A DNA stretch of 38,803 nt from Ramicandelaber brevisporus (GCA_025201865.1 MU602857.1:2264-41066), one strand, 5' to 3'. Positions 19,720 through 30,139 are shown, counted from the stretch's first letter. Program-made: numbers and translations. The notes: generated by a model from the sequence alone, not told the origin.

Positions 19720-21144
19720 ATGCATTACTATAGAATTATAATCGGTGTGGCATGTATTTTATTCTTTAACAGTGCAAGCGCTGTCATTGTGGTTGACAAT
19801 GCCGAGCGCACTCAAGCACTCCAGCAGCAGCCTGGAGCAGTCGCGCCAACTTGGACCACAACAACCGTTATTAACGCTCGCCCAAGCACAGCGCCAGTTG
19901 CTCAGCCACCCGCGGCTGCTCCGACAGCTTCGCCACCTCCAGCAGCGCAACCACCACTGCAACCACCATCGCCTCCTCATTTCTCGCAAACCACTACAAC
20001 CGACCCGCCACTTCCTACTGCAATCACGTCAACCTCTACTCCAAGTCGCGTGTCGGCGACATTGAGCAGCATGATTGGGCCAGAGCCACCAGCTGGTACT
20101 CCTCCTCCTTCTCCGCCTTCTCCTCCTCCAGCGGCACAGTCGCCGCAGCCAACAGCGCCTGCTGATGTTCCAAATTCGTCAAATGCCGCAGCAGCCGCAG
20201 CAGCAGCACCTGGAGGTGGCACTCAACCACGTGCTCCAAATCTGTCTCCACCAATCGACACTTCCTCCAAAAATATTGGCAATGGCAGTGGCAATAACAA
20301 TAGCGGTGGTTCTGGCAATATCATCAAAATCGTGTTGCCTGTTCTAGGCTGCATCATTGTTCTTTGTTTGATTGGTTGGTACATTTGGTGGCGCTATAAA
20401 CGATACTCTTTGCATCGACAGATGAAGCGACCAGATGGCGAGCACATTTTCCAAGTATCATCGCCACCATTAATGCGCCACAGTCACAGCCACAGCAATT
20501 CTTACTATCCACATCCATCTCGCCACTCTCAGCCATATCGCAGCCATACGATCACTCATCCTCACCATCATCAGCTTCAGCATCAGCAACAGCAGCAACA
20601 GCAGCAACAGCAACAACATCATCAGTATTATTCACACTCAATGTCATTTACACCGTCGATTGGAAGTGAGCATGCGGGCTATGGTAACGAGCATTCATGG
20701 CGCCGACCAGTGACTCCAATTGTGCGCTCAGCAACACCAGTCCCGTCGTATCCACCACCTCCGCCTCAAACTCCTCCACCACTGCTACCACCACCACCAC
20801 CACCACCACAATCACACGTAGCGCCATCCCATTATTCTATCGAAGCCGAAACTCCTCGCTCAACATACTACACCGGCCGCCATCACCGCAGTAGTGTTCA
20901 AGGTGGTCACATTGCAGCTCCAACGCCATATCCATCTCATTCGCTACGGCACAGCCAGACAATGAGAGAGTATAATCGCTTACAAACACCACGACGCAAC
21001 CAATATCAACAACAGTCGATGCAGCAGATGCAGCAGATGCAGCAGCAGTCGTGGGATGACGATACTGAGCTTCATCATTTCCATCCGTCTCAAGAAGATG
21101 CTGCCAAGAATGCTCTTTTCCTTCGCAAGCTTGATCAATGGTAA
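19720..21144 (+). CDS. Single-pass surface protein with Pro/Ala/Ser-rich ectodomain
   Basis: The protein has 474 residues. A signal peptide (MHYYRIIIGVACILFFNSASA) is followed by about 180 residues rich in Pro, Ala, Thr and Ser, a likely O-glycosylated stalk. A Gly/Asn/Ser linker leads to one transmembrane helix at about 203-225 (IVLPVLGCIIVLCLIGWYIW), then the basic stop-transfer RYKRY. The cytoplasmic tail is His/Gln/Pro-rich with polyQ, polyPro and a QQM repeat. The layout resembles fungal wall-stress sensors (Wsc/Mid2 type), but no WSC cysteine domain is present, so that role is only a suggestion. The frame continues upstream without an ATG to 19606; ATG 19720 gives the clean signal peptide. 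It is convergent with the minus-strand F-box gene, with 187 bp between stops. Confidence 0.75.
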   Translation: MHYYRIIIGVACILFFNSASAVIVVDNAERTQALQQQPGAVAPTWTTTTVINARPSTAPVAQPPAAAPTASPPPAAQPPLQPPSPPHFSQTTTTDPPLPTAITSTSTPSRVSATLSSMIGPEPPAGTPPPSPPSPPPAAQSPQPTAPADVPNSSNAAAAAAAAPGGGTQPRAPNLSPPIDTSSKNIGNGSGNNNSGGSGNIIKIVLPVLGCIIVLCLIGWYIWWRYKRYSLHRQMKRPDGEHIFQVSSPPLMRHSHSHSNSYYPHPSRHSQPYRSHTITHPHHHQLQHQQQQQQQQQQQHHQYYSHSMSFTPSIGSEHAGYGNEHSWRRPVTPIVRSATPVPSYPPPPPQTPPPLLPPPPPPPQSHVAPSHYSIEAETPRSTYYTGRHHRSSVQGGHIAAPTPYPSHSLRHSQTMREYNRLQTPRRNQYQQQSMQQMQQMQQQSWDDDTELHHFHPSQEDAAKNALFLRKLDQW

Positions 21145-21331
21145 ATAACATGTTTAGTATTTAGTTTGTTTTAGCTTTCCAAAGACAATTATTATATATA
21201 TTAAAAGATTAAATTATAATGATAATGTTGATGAGTAGAGCGGATCTTTCTTCTTTTGAATATGCTGGGCGGATGATATCGAGTACAGTTACATATCCTA
21301 TGCAACTTTGTAATTGTTGAAATCATATCCA

Positions 21332-22933
21332 TCACTCTAGCGTCCTTTTGATTAGAAGATGAGGATACTTCTCGCTCAATTTGTCAAACAATGCGTCTTC
21401 AGCCATGTTCTCGTCTTCATCATCAGCCGAAATTCGAGTATAGTGCAGATGCTCCAAGTTTGGGAATCGACCAACCAACGCAAAAAGATTGGATTTAGAA
21501 ATAGCACTTCCCCAGAATGAGATGTTAAAATAACGCACTGATTCATTTGTAACACCGTTGTAAGTCATATTATCATCTTCGCTGCTGTCATCATCATCAT
21601 CGATATCAACGTCAATATCCCAGGCATCCCACTCGACAAAACGGAGTCTTACATCAACGGAATCCAAATTAGGAGCATTTTCAAAGATTAAATCGAGATC
21701 ACCGATGTCAAAATAGTTATTACCAGCATCAAGATCCCATTCGAGACTGCGAAGATTTAACAGCTGACTGGCATGACCCACACCAATATCTCTAATGCCA
21801 CTAGATCCAGATCCAGTGTATGTGAAGTAAATGCTGCTATTCTCACCCACTGAAAGATCCCGGAGATGAGGCATCCGTTGAGCCAATGTCGGTATATCTA
21901 GCTCCATTTCTGATTCCTGAATTTCGAGGCTTTGAAGCTGCGGAAATGCACCAGTGTTAAATTTCCAAACCATACGGTCGCAGTGGCTGATTCGCATAGT
22001 TTTAACACTCTCAAACACTCCAGTGAACATTGAATCGTCAATGCTATACTCTCCATCATTAATGCTGGAGAATGAAACAGATTTTAGCACTGGGAATTGG
22101 GTTCCACAAAGTTTTGAGACTGAACTGCCACTTTTGCCCTCAATGGATTCGTAGACTGCTAGGTCAAAACCGAGACTTTGCAACTTGCTGTATACAAGCC
22201 TGCTGTCATCCAAGAAGCTACCGAAAATCACATTCATTTCGTCTTCATCTAAAGATATTTTTCCTTCGTGACTAAACTCTCTCAACATTGATGCTAGCTT
22301 GATGGCATTGTTCTCTTCCAGTTCCAAGCCATCAGTCACTGAGAGACTGATTGAATGCTGCTCTGTATTGCTGATCATTTGGAGCAAATTGTCGATCCAG
22401 CTTGTGCTGTCATCACTGCTTACATCTATTTGCCACTCTATACTCACAATTTGACTGTGATTTTGTTCAGCTTTGGAGATCCACTTCATCGCTGCAGCTA
22501 TCACATCAGTATCGTGATACGCAGTTGATTCCAGACACCTTAAACTGAGTTTCTGGAGAAGAGGCATCTCATGCTTGAATATTTCACTGTTCATCTCACC
22601 AAGATCAACATCCAGCTTGACAAGTTTGGACAAGTGCGGCATACAAACTTCTGCTGAAGCGTCATTGGGAACGAAGAGATTGCGAATCAGGTGACCATAC
22701 CGAGTCCAAGCACTCGCAGGTGCATTCCAAACTCTACGGTCAGTGAAAGTAAGGTGGCGCCAGATACGACCAGCAAATACCTCGTGGAATGTGCCGCTGA
22801 CCGTCAAAAGAGAAACAGCCTCAAAACGTGTAAAGAAGAATGAGATCTCTTCGAGCAGTTCGAACGGCAGCCGGAACAATGGTGATGAATCAAATACAGC
22901 GCTGTGGCGGCGTTTGAGGGAGACGTCAGTCAT
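21332..22933 (-). CDS. F-box protein with LRR-like repeats
   Basis: The protein has 533 residues from ATG 22933 (MTDVSLKRRHS...). The F-box begins at about residue 17 (FRLPFELLEEISFFFTRFEA, then SLLTVSGTFHEVFAGRIWRH). It is followed by irregular leucine-rich repeats of the F-box type, such as HLSKLVKLDVDL, MPLLQKLSLRCLES, FPVLKSVSFSSI, FPQLQSLEIQES, MPHLRDLSVGEN and FPNLEHLHYTRI. An acidic run (IDDDDDSSEDD) lies near the C-terminus. It is a likely SCF substrate receptor. An in-frame ATG at 23047 would add 38 residues with a hydrophobic start; the shorter form is preferred because it starts just before the F-box. It shares a divergent promoter region with the PLC gene. Confidence 0.82.
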   Translation of the reverse strand: MTDVSLKRRHSAVFDSSPLFRLPFELLEEISFFFTRFEAVSLLTVSGTFHEVFAGRIWRHLTFTDRRVWNAPASAWTRYGHLIRNLFVPNDASAEVCMPHLSKLVKLDVDLGEMNSEIFKHEMPLLQKLSLRCLESTAYHDTDVIAAAMKWISKAEQNHSQIVSIEWQIDVSSDDSTSWIDNLLQMISNTEQHSISLSVTDGLELEENNAIKLASMLREFSHEGKISLDEDEMNVIFGSFLDDSRLVYSKLQSLGFDLAVYESIEGKSGSSVSKLCGTQFPVLKSVSFSSINDGEYSIDDSMFTGVFESVKTMRISHCDRMVWKFNTGAFPQLQSLEIQESEMELDIPTLAQRMPHLRDLSVGENSSIYFTYTGSGSSGIRDIGVGHASQLLNLRSLEWDLDAGNNYFDIGDLDLIFENAPNLDSVDVRLRFVEWDAWDIDVDIDDDDDSSEDDNMTYNGVTNESVRYFNISFWGSAISKSNLFALVGRFPNLEHLHYTRISADDEDENMAEDALFDKLSEKYPHLLIKRTLE

Positions 22934-23552
22934 CTTGAGCAGAGTCTTGCTGCGATCTCGAAGCTCGGTTTGCAAGTTGATCTTGACGAAGGAGATAGTG
23001 ATATGTTTTGTGTGAAAAAGGAGTGCAACTAATCCAAATGATGTCATAGGTCCAAGTTGCCCTTGAACACGCAGTCAACAGTCCGCCAAAGCAAGTTCTA
23101 TTTCTGAGCAGTGGTGCCACAGCTTACGAAACTGCCATCGCCAAGAGTTCCATATCCGCTTCCAATATCGAAGTTAGGCTCGTTAATGAACTTCAATATT
23201 GCACAGCGAATCGGATCTAGACCGCGTGTTTCCTCAGTCGCTAATTCACACTTGTGAGGAAATCACTTGCGCGCACAAGCCATGCAATCCAACGGAGGAG
23301 CAATCAAGCCATCTTTTGCCCGAGACCGCTCCAGCGAAGAACGCGTACACAACATCGTCCCTTACAGCTGTCCATGTAGCATAAGGTACGTGATCTTGAA
23401 CGAATAGACTTGAGCTGAATGGAGATGAATGGAAGGAAACACACAAAGCGAACGCACAAAGCGAACACAAAGCGAACACAGAACGAGGCTTCTAAAGATA
23501 GAGCGACGAACAGAGAGAGCGAGAGAGAGAGAGAACGGGAGAGAATCATTCG
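22934..23552. promoter_or_regulatory. Divergent promoter region between the F-box (minus) and PLC (plus) genes
   Basis: The two genes are transcribed away from each other across about 620 bp, so both promoters should lie here. A long interrupted palindrome (23163-23201) is near the middle. The PLC side becomes purine-rich, with repeated AAAGCGAACACA-like units at about 23445-23480 and a (GA)n tract at about 23514-23534, ending 19 bases before its ATG. No TATA box was recognised. Confidence 0.5.
23163..23201. repeat. Interrupted palindrome, 13-bp arms with one mismatch
   Basis: CAATATCGAAGTT (23163-23175) faces AACTTCAATATTG (23189-23201) across a 13-base spacer. Twelve of the 13 positions pair; only C23169/A23195 does not. 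It lies in the shared promoter of the divergent F-box and PLC genes. A dimeric transcription-factor site or a leader hairpin are both possible. Confidence 0.6.
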
Positions 23553-26500
23553 ATGCCGCCGCCTCTCATCCCATTCTTGCCACTCTCGCTAGCGCACACT
23601 GCCTCGAGTGCTTGTTCGGTGAATCCGAGTTTTGTTTCTCCTTCCGCTCCTCTCGCCATAATTTTGTCCATGCTCGCATCTCTCGCAACCGCCTCATCAG
23701 CCTCGATGAACACTCCAGTTCCGCCGCGTGCTCCGGCCGCGAGTCAACAGCAACAGCAGCAACCAGCAGCTGCTCCATCGTCCACTCCAACGACGACGAC
23801 ACTGAGTGAGATCTCGGTGTATCGACAGGCATTCTTCACGCGCAGCAGTGTGTTCGAGTTGACGGATGAGCGCCTCACAGCCACTCTGCGCAACCCAGAC
23901 GCTGGTCTCTGCAACCCGGGTACACCGCTACTCAAAGTGTCACCAAACAAGGCCCACGAGCGCATTTTCCAGATTGACATTGACCAGCAGCGCCTTGTCT
24001 GGAACTCCCGTAAGAAGGGCCGCGCCGCTTTGATTAACCTTGAGACGATTACCGAGGTGCGTATTGGACCAGCTGCACAGTGGGCGACATATGTGCCCAA
24101 TATTCCTACTGGACTGCTGCCATATTTGTTTGCGATTCAATACATTCGGCACGATGGAGAGTACTGTGCCTTGAGTTTGGTGGCCCCCAATAGCAAAGTG
24201 TTTAAGATTTGGGTTGAAACGTTGCGTGCATTGCTGGCGACGCGTGTTCCAGTAGACTCAATAGCACGGGGCAAGAGTATGCGTAAAGTGATAATGAGAC
24301 GCATGTGGTACGACGCAGGAATGTCGGCAAATGATTTGATTAGATTGGATCAGGCTCAATCAGTTTTGACCTGCTGGAATATGAAGTTTGGGCTGATTCA
24401 GATTCAGAATGCAGCTCGGGAACTGCTGGGAATGGGTAACTCCAAGGACATGCTGAGCTTCTCACAGTTCAGCGCAGTGATTGACATGTTGATTGTTAGA
24501 CCAGATATTAGGCGTATATTTGAACAGCTGGTTGGGCAGGAACTAAATACAAGTGAGGCCATTAACGAAGTGAGATTGCCGTTTGATGCATTTGCTGCGT
24601 TTGTGCGCATAAATCAAGGGATGAATGGATTGACTGATGAGAGGGCACATGAACTATATGACAAGTACTCACAAAAGGGAGAAGGCATAGATAAAGGTGA
24701 TAAGCTAATGAGTCTGAATGAGTTTGAAATGTTCTTGACCCTGGCAGATTCTGAGTTGGCAGCAGCATCGCCCATTGCTTCATATGCAGTTTCTAGTTCC
24801 TTGGATGACATGGACCAGCCTTTAACTGACTATTTTATTGCATCTTCTCATAATACATATCTATTGGGAGATCAATTGCGTAGCTATTCTTCGGTTGATG
24901 GGTATATCAGAGCACTACTACGTGGATGCAGATGCGTTGAATTGGACTGCTGGGATGGGTCAGATGGAGAGCCAATTGTGTATCATGGCCATACTTTAAC
25001 TTCAAGAATTAAATTTGCAGATGTGATTCGTGCCATTAAATTGTATGCATTTGTAACCAGTCCTTATCCAGTCATCTTATCCTTTGAAACTCATTGTTCG
25101 CATACTCAGCAGGATAGAATGGCTGATATTTTGGTAAACACTCTGGGCGACTGTTTGTTGGTTGAGCCCATTCCATCAACACTGCGTGGCGATAGAATGC
25201 CTTCTCCCAATCAACTTAGAGGTAAAGTTTTGGTCAAAAACAAGTCTTTACTTAACCCAACAAGTGTACCATCTACAACTACAGCGACAGCTACAGCTAC
25301 AGCTACAGCTACAGCTACAGCTACAGGCACAGAGACTCCCGTCATCTCTGCTGTACCCACCAGCAACTCGGCTACAGCCACTACCGCAGTCACAACCATG
25401 ACCACAGCCACAGCCATAACCACTGCAAATACTACAGCTATAGTCGCTGCGAATACCACTGGAACTACTGCAACAATTGTGGCAACTGCCATGGCAAACG
25501 TACCTGAACCAGTCTCTGCCCTCGCTATTGCACCTGCTGCTACTGTGTCTGCTGCTACTACTGTTGCTACTGCTGCCGTGGCTACTGCTACTACAACTGC
25601 CGCTGGTGTTACTGCTGTTGCTGTCACTGCTACTTCAGCTGCGGTGCCACCTGAGCAGCAACATACTGCAGTACGCACAGAGACTCAAACATCAACAGTA
25701 TCTGGTGGTGATGACACTGGCAGTACTACAGGCGGTGGTAGCAATACCACAGCGAAACCAAAGAAGGCCAAAGTGTCAGAATCACTGTCGCGTCTAGTGG
25801 TGTATTGCATAGCCACTCCATTTGAGAGCTTTTCATCGGCAGGATCACAGCCACACTTTAGGCAAATTACATCGTTTAGTGAGAGTAATGCACTCAAATT
25901 GGGCAGAGTAGATCATGACAGATTTATCAGACATAATATGATTAAGTTTAGTAGAATCTATCCAGGTGCAACCAGATTCTCTTCTTCCAATTACAATCCA
26001 ATGCCCTACTGGAATATTGGCTGTCAAATGGTGGCTTTGAACTATCAAACCTTCGATAGAGCAATGCAAATCAACCAGTCTTTGTTTAGTTTGAATGGCG
26101 GATGTGGCTATGTACTCAAACCACTTTCACTGAGAGAAGATCACCACCTGACTCTCAATGAGGCATCTCGCAGCAATTCATCTGAACAGCCATCTGCTGA
26201 CTCATCGGTGGCTATCTCCGCTGTCCAAGAAGAAGTAAAGGAAGAAGCACATGTTGAATCATTCCACGTTGCAGGCGACAGCTCAAGTGATAACATTTCT
26301 CTCAAATTGGAAATAATCTCTGCACAGTTCCTGCCAAACTACGGTGCCTCTTCCCGTCCACAGACTCCATCCACTCCTCCTGCCGGCGTTGAGGCTGCAA
26401 ATTCATCATCGTCAAAATCGTTCAGCCAACGTCTCAAGAGCACGTTAAAGGCACTCGGCTCAAGCGGCAGCTCAGGCAGCAAGAGCAATCAAGGCCCAAT

Positions 26501-26684
26501 GTATTCAATTGGTGGAATGCAAATTGAATCATCTAGATTCAGACCAGTTGTCGAGATTGAATTCCACGCTGATCAAGAAGCGGTTCAGGCAGACGGAAAC
26601 ACCGGCTACACCACTGATAGCGACTTGTCTGACTTTTCGTCAAGCGATGATGAATCTGACTATGAAGAGTACACCTCTCCTCCT

Positions 26685-26717
<33 letters not shown>

Positions 26718-27446
26718 TCAGCTGTGACATCATCTGCCAGTATTCATAGCAGCTCAGAGACCGGCGTTACAGCTGAGGGCACACGTGGATTCCGCAAGAC
26801 TATTACGTCATTTGGACGCAGCAAGACTGCATCTGAATCTATTGAACGCAAGATTCCCAATGTGCTCAAGTTCCGCACTCATCAAGGCATTCTTATTGGC
26901 CATGCAACCTATTGGTGCCAAGACAGTCTCACTTCCGCTGCAATGGATTTGATGAGTGCTAATTCAGCTCCAACGCTGCAGTCTGCATCTACATCCAGAT
27001 CAAACACAGCTTCTTCTCAGCTGCCCCAGCAGCACCAGTTGGCTGCAATCAGCTCTCTTGCCTCGTCACTGTCTGGCTCTGCTCCTATTCTCGCCTCCGC
27101 CTCGTCATCCACTCTGGCTGTAGAGTCTGATCGCGCCATGTTCTCCAAGCCCACTGAACTTGCATCTTCCGCTACATCCGCTACCGCTCATAACTCCGTG
27201 TTCAAGCTCAACAGTGCCTCCCGTGGCCTGAGTTTCCTCCGCTTCACAGTGTTTGACAGCGCCTCCAACGAAATTGTCGCGGCAGCGTGTGTTCCCGTCA
27301 AGGCGCTGCAGCCTGGATACCGCCACATTGCCCTGACAAACGAAAAGGGCTCGCCACTGGCGATGGCCACCCTGTTTGTGAAGATTTCTCTCGGTAGCCC
27401 AGTGCTGTCTGCCACATCTACAGTAACTAGCGAAGCGGCGATCTAA
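23553..27446 (+). CDS. Phosphoinositide-specific phospholipase C (delta type)
   Basis: Up to 1297 residues, with the full order PH (about 80-230), EF-hands (about 255-405), X (about 420-560), Y (about 738-856) and C2 (about 900-1285). It cleaves PIP2 to IP3 and diacylglycerol at membranes, under calcium control. Catalytic residues of the PLC-delta active site are all present: H433 (SSHNTYL), E463 and D465 (ELDCWDG), H478 (YHGHTLTS) and E512 (LSFETHC). The Y block reads SRIYPGATRFSSSNYNP, then WNIGCQMVALNYQT. The X-Y linker (about 566-735) is unusually long and Thr/Ala-rich, built from an ACAGCT hexamer repeat. The C2 domain is split by low-complexity inserts, including polyQ. ATG 23706 (MNTPVPP) is an alternative start; the first 51 residues look like leader sequence. 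It is longer than the yeast or animal delta enzymes (about 750-870). Confidence 0.96.
25270..25660 (+). repeat. ACAGCT hexamer and Thr/Ala-coding repeat in the PLC X-Y linker
   Basis: A near-perfect tandem array of the hexamer ACAGCT (about 25277-25326) continues into degenerate ACN/GCN codons up to about 25650. It encodes a Thr-Ala-rich, disordered linker between the two halves of the catalytic barrel, the position of the autoinhibitory linker in PLC enzymes. Confidence 0.8.
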
Positions 27447-27979
27447 TAATAACTTTGAAACTATATCAATAAATAACCTAACAAAAACCTAATATTGACC
27501 AGAATTTGATATATGCACTTGGGGAGCAATGGCGACCGCCCTAATCACGACCAGATGACCGGATTAGACCAGTTGCATCTGCACGAAGTGGACATGTGGT
27601 CGAAAGCCCTTGTACGCTGGGAATATATCAGGGGGAGGCAGAAAGAGTAGCGAGCATCGACGACAGTGGCGTGACCAGAAGGCACGAGCACACACGCGTG
27701 CGGTGCAGAGGAAAGAGAACAGTAGAAAGAGACTCCTTTAGATGTTTGGTCAATCGCGAGAATCAAAGGAGGATTTGTGTGCGCGTTCTCTTTTCTACGC
27801 AGAGTGGCGAACCTCCTTTGATCGAACAACGCCTCTAGCAGTATCGTTCGTCGCTGCTTCGGCGCGCGCGCTCGTGTCGTTTGCCGCGTCTGCAGCCCTC
27901 TCTCTTTCGTTGTTTACTCTTTCCCTCTCTACGTCCATTCTGCCTACTACTTTTCTTTCTTTTTGTCTCGAGATTAGCA
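27447..27979. promoter_or_regulatory. Intergenic region: PLC 3' end and Fanzor-like gene upstream region
   Basis: An AATAAA polyadenylation signal for PLC is at 27468-27473, 23 bases after the stop. No gene is seen in the rest. A perfect 11-bp inverted repeat lies at 27762-27772 and 27812-27822. A C/T-rich leader follows to the ATG at 27980. I looked for terminal inverted repeats shared with the downstream flank (30140-30928) and did not recognise any by eye. Confidence 0.5.
27762..27822. repeat. Perfect 11-bp inverted repeat upstream of the Fanzor-like gene
   Basis: ATCAAAGGAGG (27762-27772) is exactly complementary to CCTCCTTTGAT (27812-27822), with a 39-base loop. It sits about 160-220 bp before the start codon. 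It could be a leader hairpin, a protein-binding site, or the remains of a mobile-element end. Confidence 0.6.
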
Positions 27980-30139
27980 ATGGAGACGAACAACAGTGCA
28001 GCCAACGAAGAGCCTATTGCCAACCAGACTCTCTATGTCGGCAAGGAAGAGATCACGTCTGTCGTTGTCGTTCCCGGCAGTGCCTACTATCAAGCACACG
28101 TTAAAGTGCCTGGTGTTGATATCACAATAAAGGCGCCAATTGAATATCACCAGCCACTACCAGCAATGACACGTTTGGAAGCAGCTCGTGCACCACTCGC
28201 ACAGGCACTTGGCGCAAGTGGTCCATCTCTGCCAACAGATATTATGGATGATGCAGTGATGGCTGGATTGAGTTCTGAGCAGCGTCAGAAACTGAGTGAA
28301 GAACGTGAGGAGATGGCTCGGCTGGTATGTTCTCGGATTATCTCAGACTGGCGCCATTTGCCAAGGTGTACGCGCTGCTGGCCACAACTTGCCGCATCAA
28401 TTCGTTACTGGGTGATTCACTTCGGCAATCATGTACTTGGTACCAATATGAAGCGTGGTGTGCGCATTAATCAGCACAACCTTCATCGTCGTGGCCGTAT
28501 TGAACATGATTCAACTCATGATGTCACCATCAAAGGTCCATTCATTCTCGCCTGCGATGCTGGTGTCAAGCGTCCTGGCGAGTTTGTTGCAGCACACATC
28601 AACCAGCCGGAGTTACTCGATATCTACATGACTGCTATGGAACTGGTGTTGAAGAAGATGAAGTTTGTTCGTATTGATGGTGAAAAATCACGACAGATTG
28701 GTAACTTGCTGGGTGCATTAGCCAATTCACTTCAGTTCCGCTCTCGATTTTGCATAAATCGGCTAATGATTGACTCGTTATACGCCAAAAGCGGAAGAAC
28801 TGCAGTTGGCAACTACTCAGAAAGCCAGATGCAGAATATGTGGGCTGCACTGCATCATTTACTGGTTGATCTTCCAGATGACATTATTCAGCCTCTGCTC
28901 AATTCTGGCACCGGCACTGATCAGCGCAGCAGTTTGGTTAGCAACATGATTGATGAATATATAATGAACAACGAGTTCCGCCAGACATTGACTGAATTGC
29001 TCCCAAATCAATCATCATTGTCATCATCACCAAAGCAGCAGGGTGAAGAACGCGCCATCTTACATCGAATCGTGGACTCTTTTGTTGACTTTCTGAAGCT
29101 TGTACCAGATTGGAAAGACACTGCTAACCTTGAATTACTGACACAGCAGCCAGTCTTATCAAGCAACTCTCAGCGTCTGAATACAGCAATTAGAAACATC
29201 AGGGCTCTCCGTCTGAATTCGGCACTGGTTGCTCGCTTCAATGATGTTTTGAACGTCAACAAACACACAGTTGGCAGTTTACTAGCACGCTACATATACA
29301 ACCAGTTCCCACCCGACAGCAAGATAGTAGTTGCTATTGGCGATGCATTTGATGGCTCAGATAGTACTCCATCATTGGCACATCTACTCGCTGACCACAT
29401 CCCAATCTTTTACTCGCCAGAGTTTAGATCATCACTGCTCTGCTTCATGTGCTCTTCCGTGACAGTACCGGCCGCGAGTGGTACTTACACACAACATGTC
29501 ACAGCTGACATCGAGCACACTGGAAATTTAACCTCATTGACATCGCAGCGTGCTTATAAAAGCCAGAGAAATCTAAATCAGCGTTACCGATACTGCCTGG
29601 AATGCAAGCTACACTTCAATCGAGACACCTCAGCAGCATTCAATATCCTCAGAAACACGCTAACGATCATCTGCAACATTCAACACAAGAAGGCAGCTGG
29701 CGAGTCGTTCGATAGTTACATGCAGCTGGGTCGCTCCGAGTTCATAAGCGGTCCGAGAGTCAAACCAAATTCTGAACAGCTGGCTAAACTCAACGCCAAT
29801 CGCAAAGCCCGCGGAAACGCAGCCAGAGAGAAGATACAGCAGAGTGGCAACACTCAAGAGCTCGCCAATGCCATCATTGCTTCCAACAAAGAGCGACAGG
29901 AGGTTGTGACTCGGTTGCAGCAATCCAATGACTCTGCCACCAGTCAGCTTGCTAGTTTAGTTGCGAGTTTGCCACATGGAAAGCTTAATGCTGAAAACCG
30001 AAGGAATTTCAACCACGAGGCTTTCAAGCTAGCCGCAAACAATGCTCGAATCAAAAGCATAAATGCCAGTATTGAATGTGAGGATGCACGTCGTAATGTT
30101 CTTCTAAATATCGCCAACAGTGCTGGTTCTAGCACTTAA
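27980..30139 (+). CDS. Fanzor-like protein (eukaryotic TnpB homologue, putative RNA-guided nuclease)
   Basis: The protein has 719 residues from ATG 27980. The C-terminal half has the order of a TnpB/Fanzor RuvC nuclease. RuvC-I is FILACDAGVK with D193. A long helical stretch follows, then IVVAIGDAFDG, resembling the Fanzor strand that lacks the usual RuvC-II Glu. Next comes SPEFRSSLLCFMC, matching the Fanzor 'DE-(F/Y)-R-T-S-x-x-C-x-x-C' block with the relocated Glu (E481) and first zinc pair (C488, C491). The second pair is YCLEC (C539, C542), followed at once by RuvC-III NRDTSAAFNIL (D549). Known Fanzors cut DNA guided by an omega-RNA encoded next to the gene. Oddities: Ser in place of Thr in the RTS motif, a zinc-ribbon insert of about 47 residues, and a charged extension of about 165 residues after RuvC-III. 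Codon use looks like the neighbours. A domesticated or decayed copy is possible; no transposon ends were seen. Confidence 0.78.
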   Translation: METNNSAANEEPIANQTLYVGKEEITSVVVVPGSAYYQAHVKVPGVDITIKAPIEYHQPLPAMTRLEAARAPLAQALGASGPSLPTDIMDDAVMAGLSSEQRQKLSEEREEMARLVCSRIISDWRHLPRCTRCWPQLAASIRYWVIHFGNHVLGTNMKRGVRINQHNLHRRGRIEHDSTHDVTIKGPFILACDAGVKRPGEFVAAHINQPELLDIYMTAMELVLKKMKFVRIDGEKSRQIGNLLGALANSLQFRSRFCINRLMIDSLYAKSGRTAVGNYSESQMQNMWAALHHLLVDLPDDIIQPLLNSGTGTDQRSSLVSNMIDEYIMNNEFRQTLTELLPNQSSLSSSPKQQGEERAILHRIVDSFVDFLKLVPDWKDTANLELLTQQPVLSSNSQRLNTAIRNIRALRLNSALVARFNDVLNVNKHTVGSLLARYIYNQFPPDSKIVVAIGDAFDGSDSTPSLAHLLADHIPIFYSPEFRSSLLCFMCSSVTVPAASGTYTQHVTADIEHTGNLTSLTSQRAYKSQRNLNQRYRYCLECKLHFNRDTSAAFNILRNTLTIICNIQHKKAAGESFDSYMQLGRSEFISGPRVKPNSEQLAKLNANRKARGNAAREKIQQSGNTQELANAIIASNKERQEVVTRLQQSNDSATSQLASLVASLPHGKLNAENRRNFNHEAFKLAANNARIKSINASIECEDARRNVLLNIANSAGSST

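Noticed and set aside
25211-25678. 155-codon minus-strand Ala/Val-rich ORF inside PLC
   Set aside because: Antisense shadow of the ACAGCT repeat in the PLC linker.
27980-30139. Fanzor-like gene considered as an ordinary zinc-finger or telomere protein
   Set aside because: CxxC pairs are joined to a RuvC-I Asp, a relocated Glu and NRDTSAAFNIL in the TnpB/Fanzor order, which ordinary zinc fingers lack.
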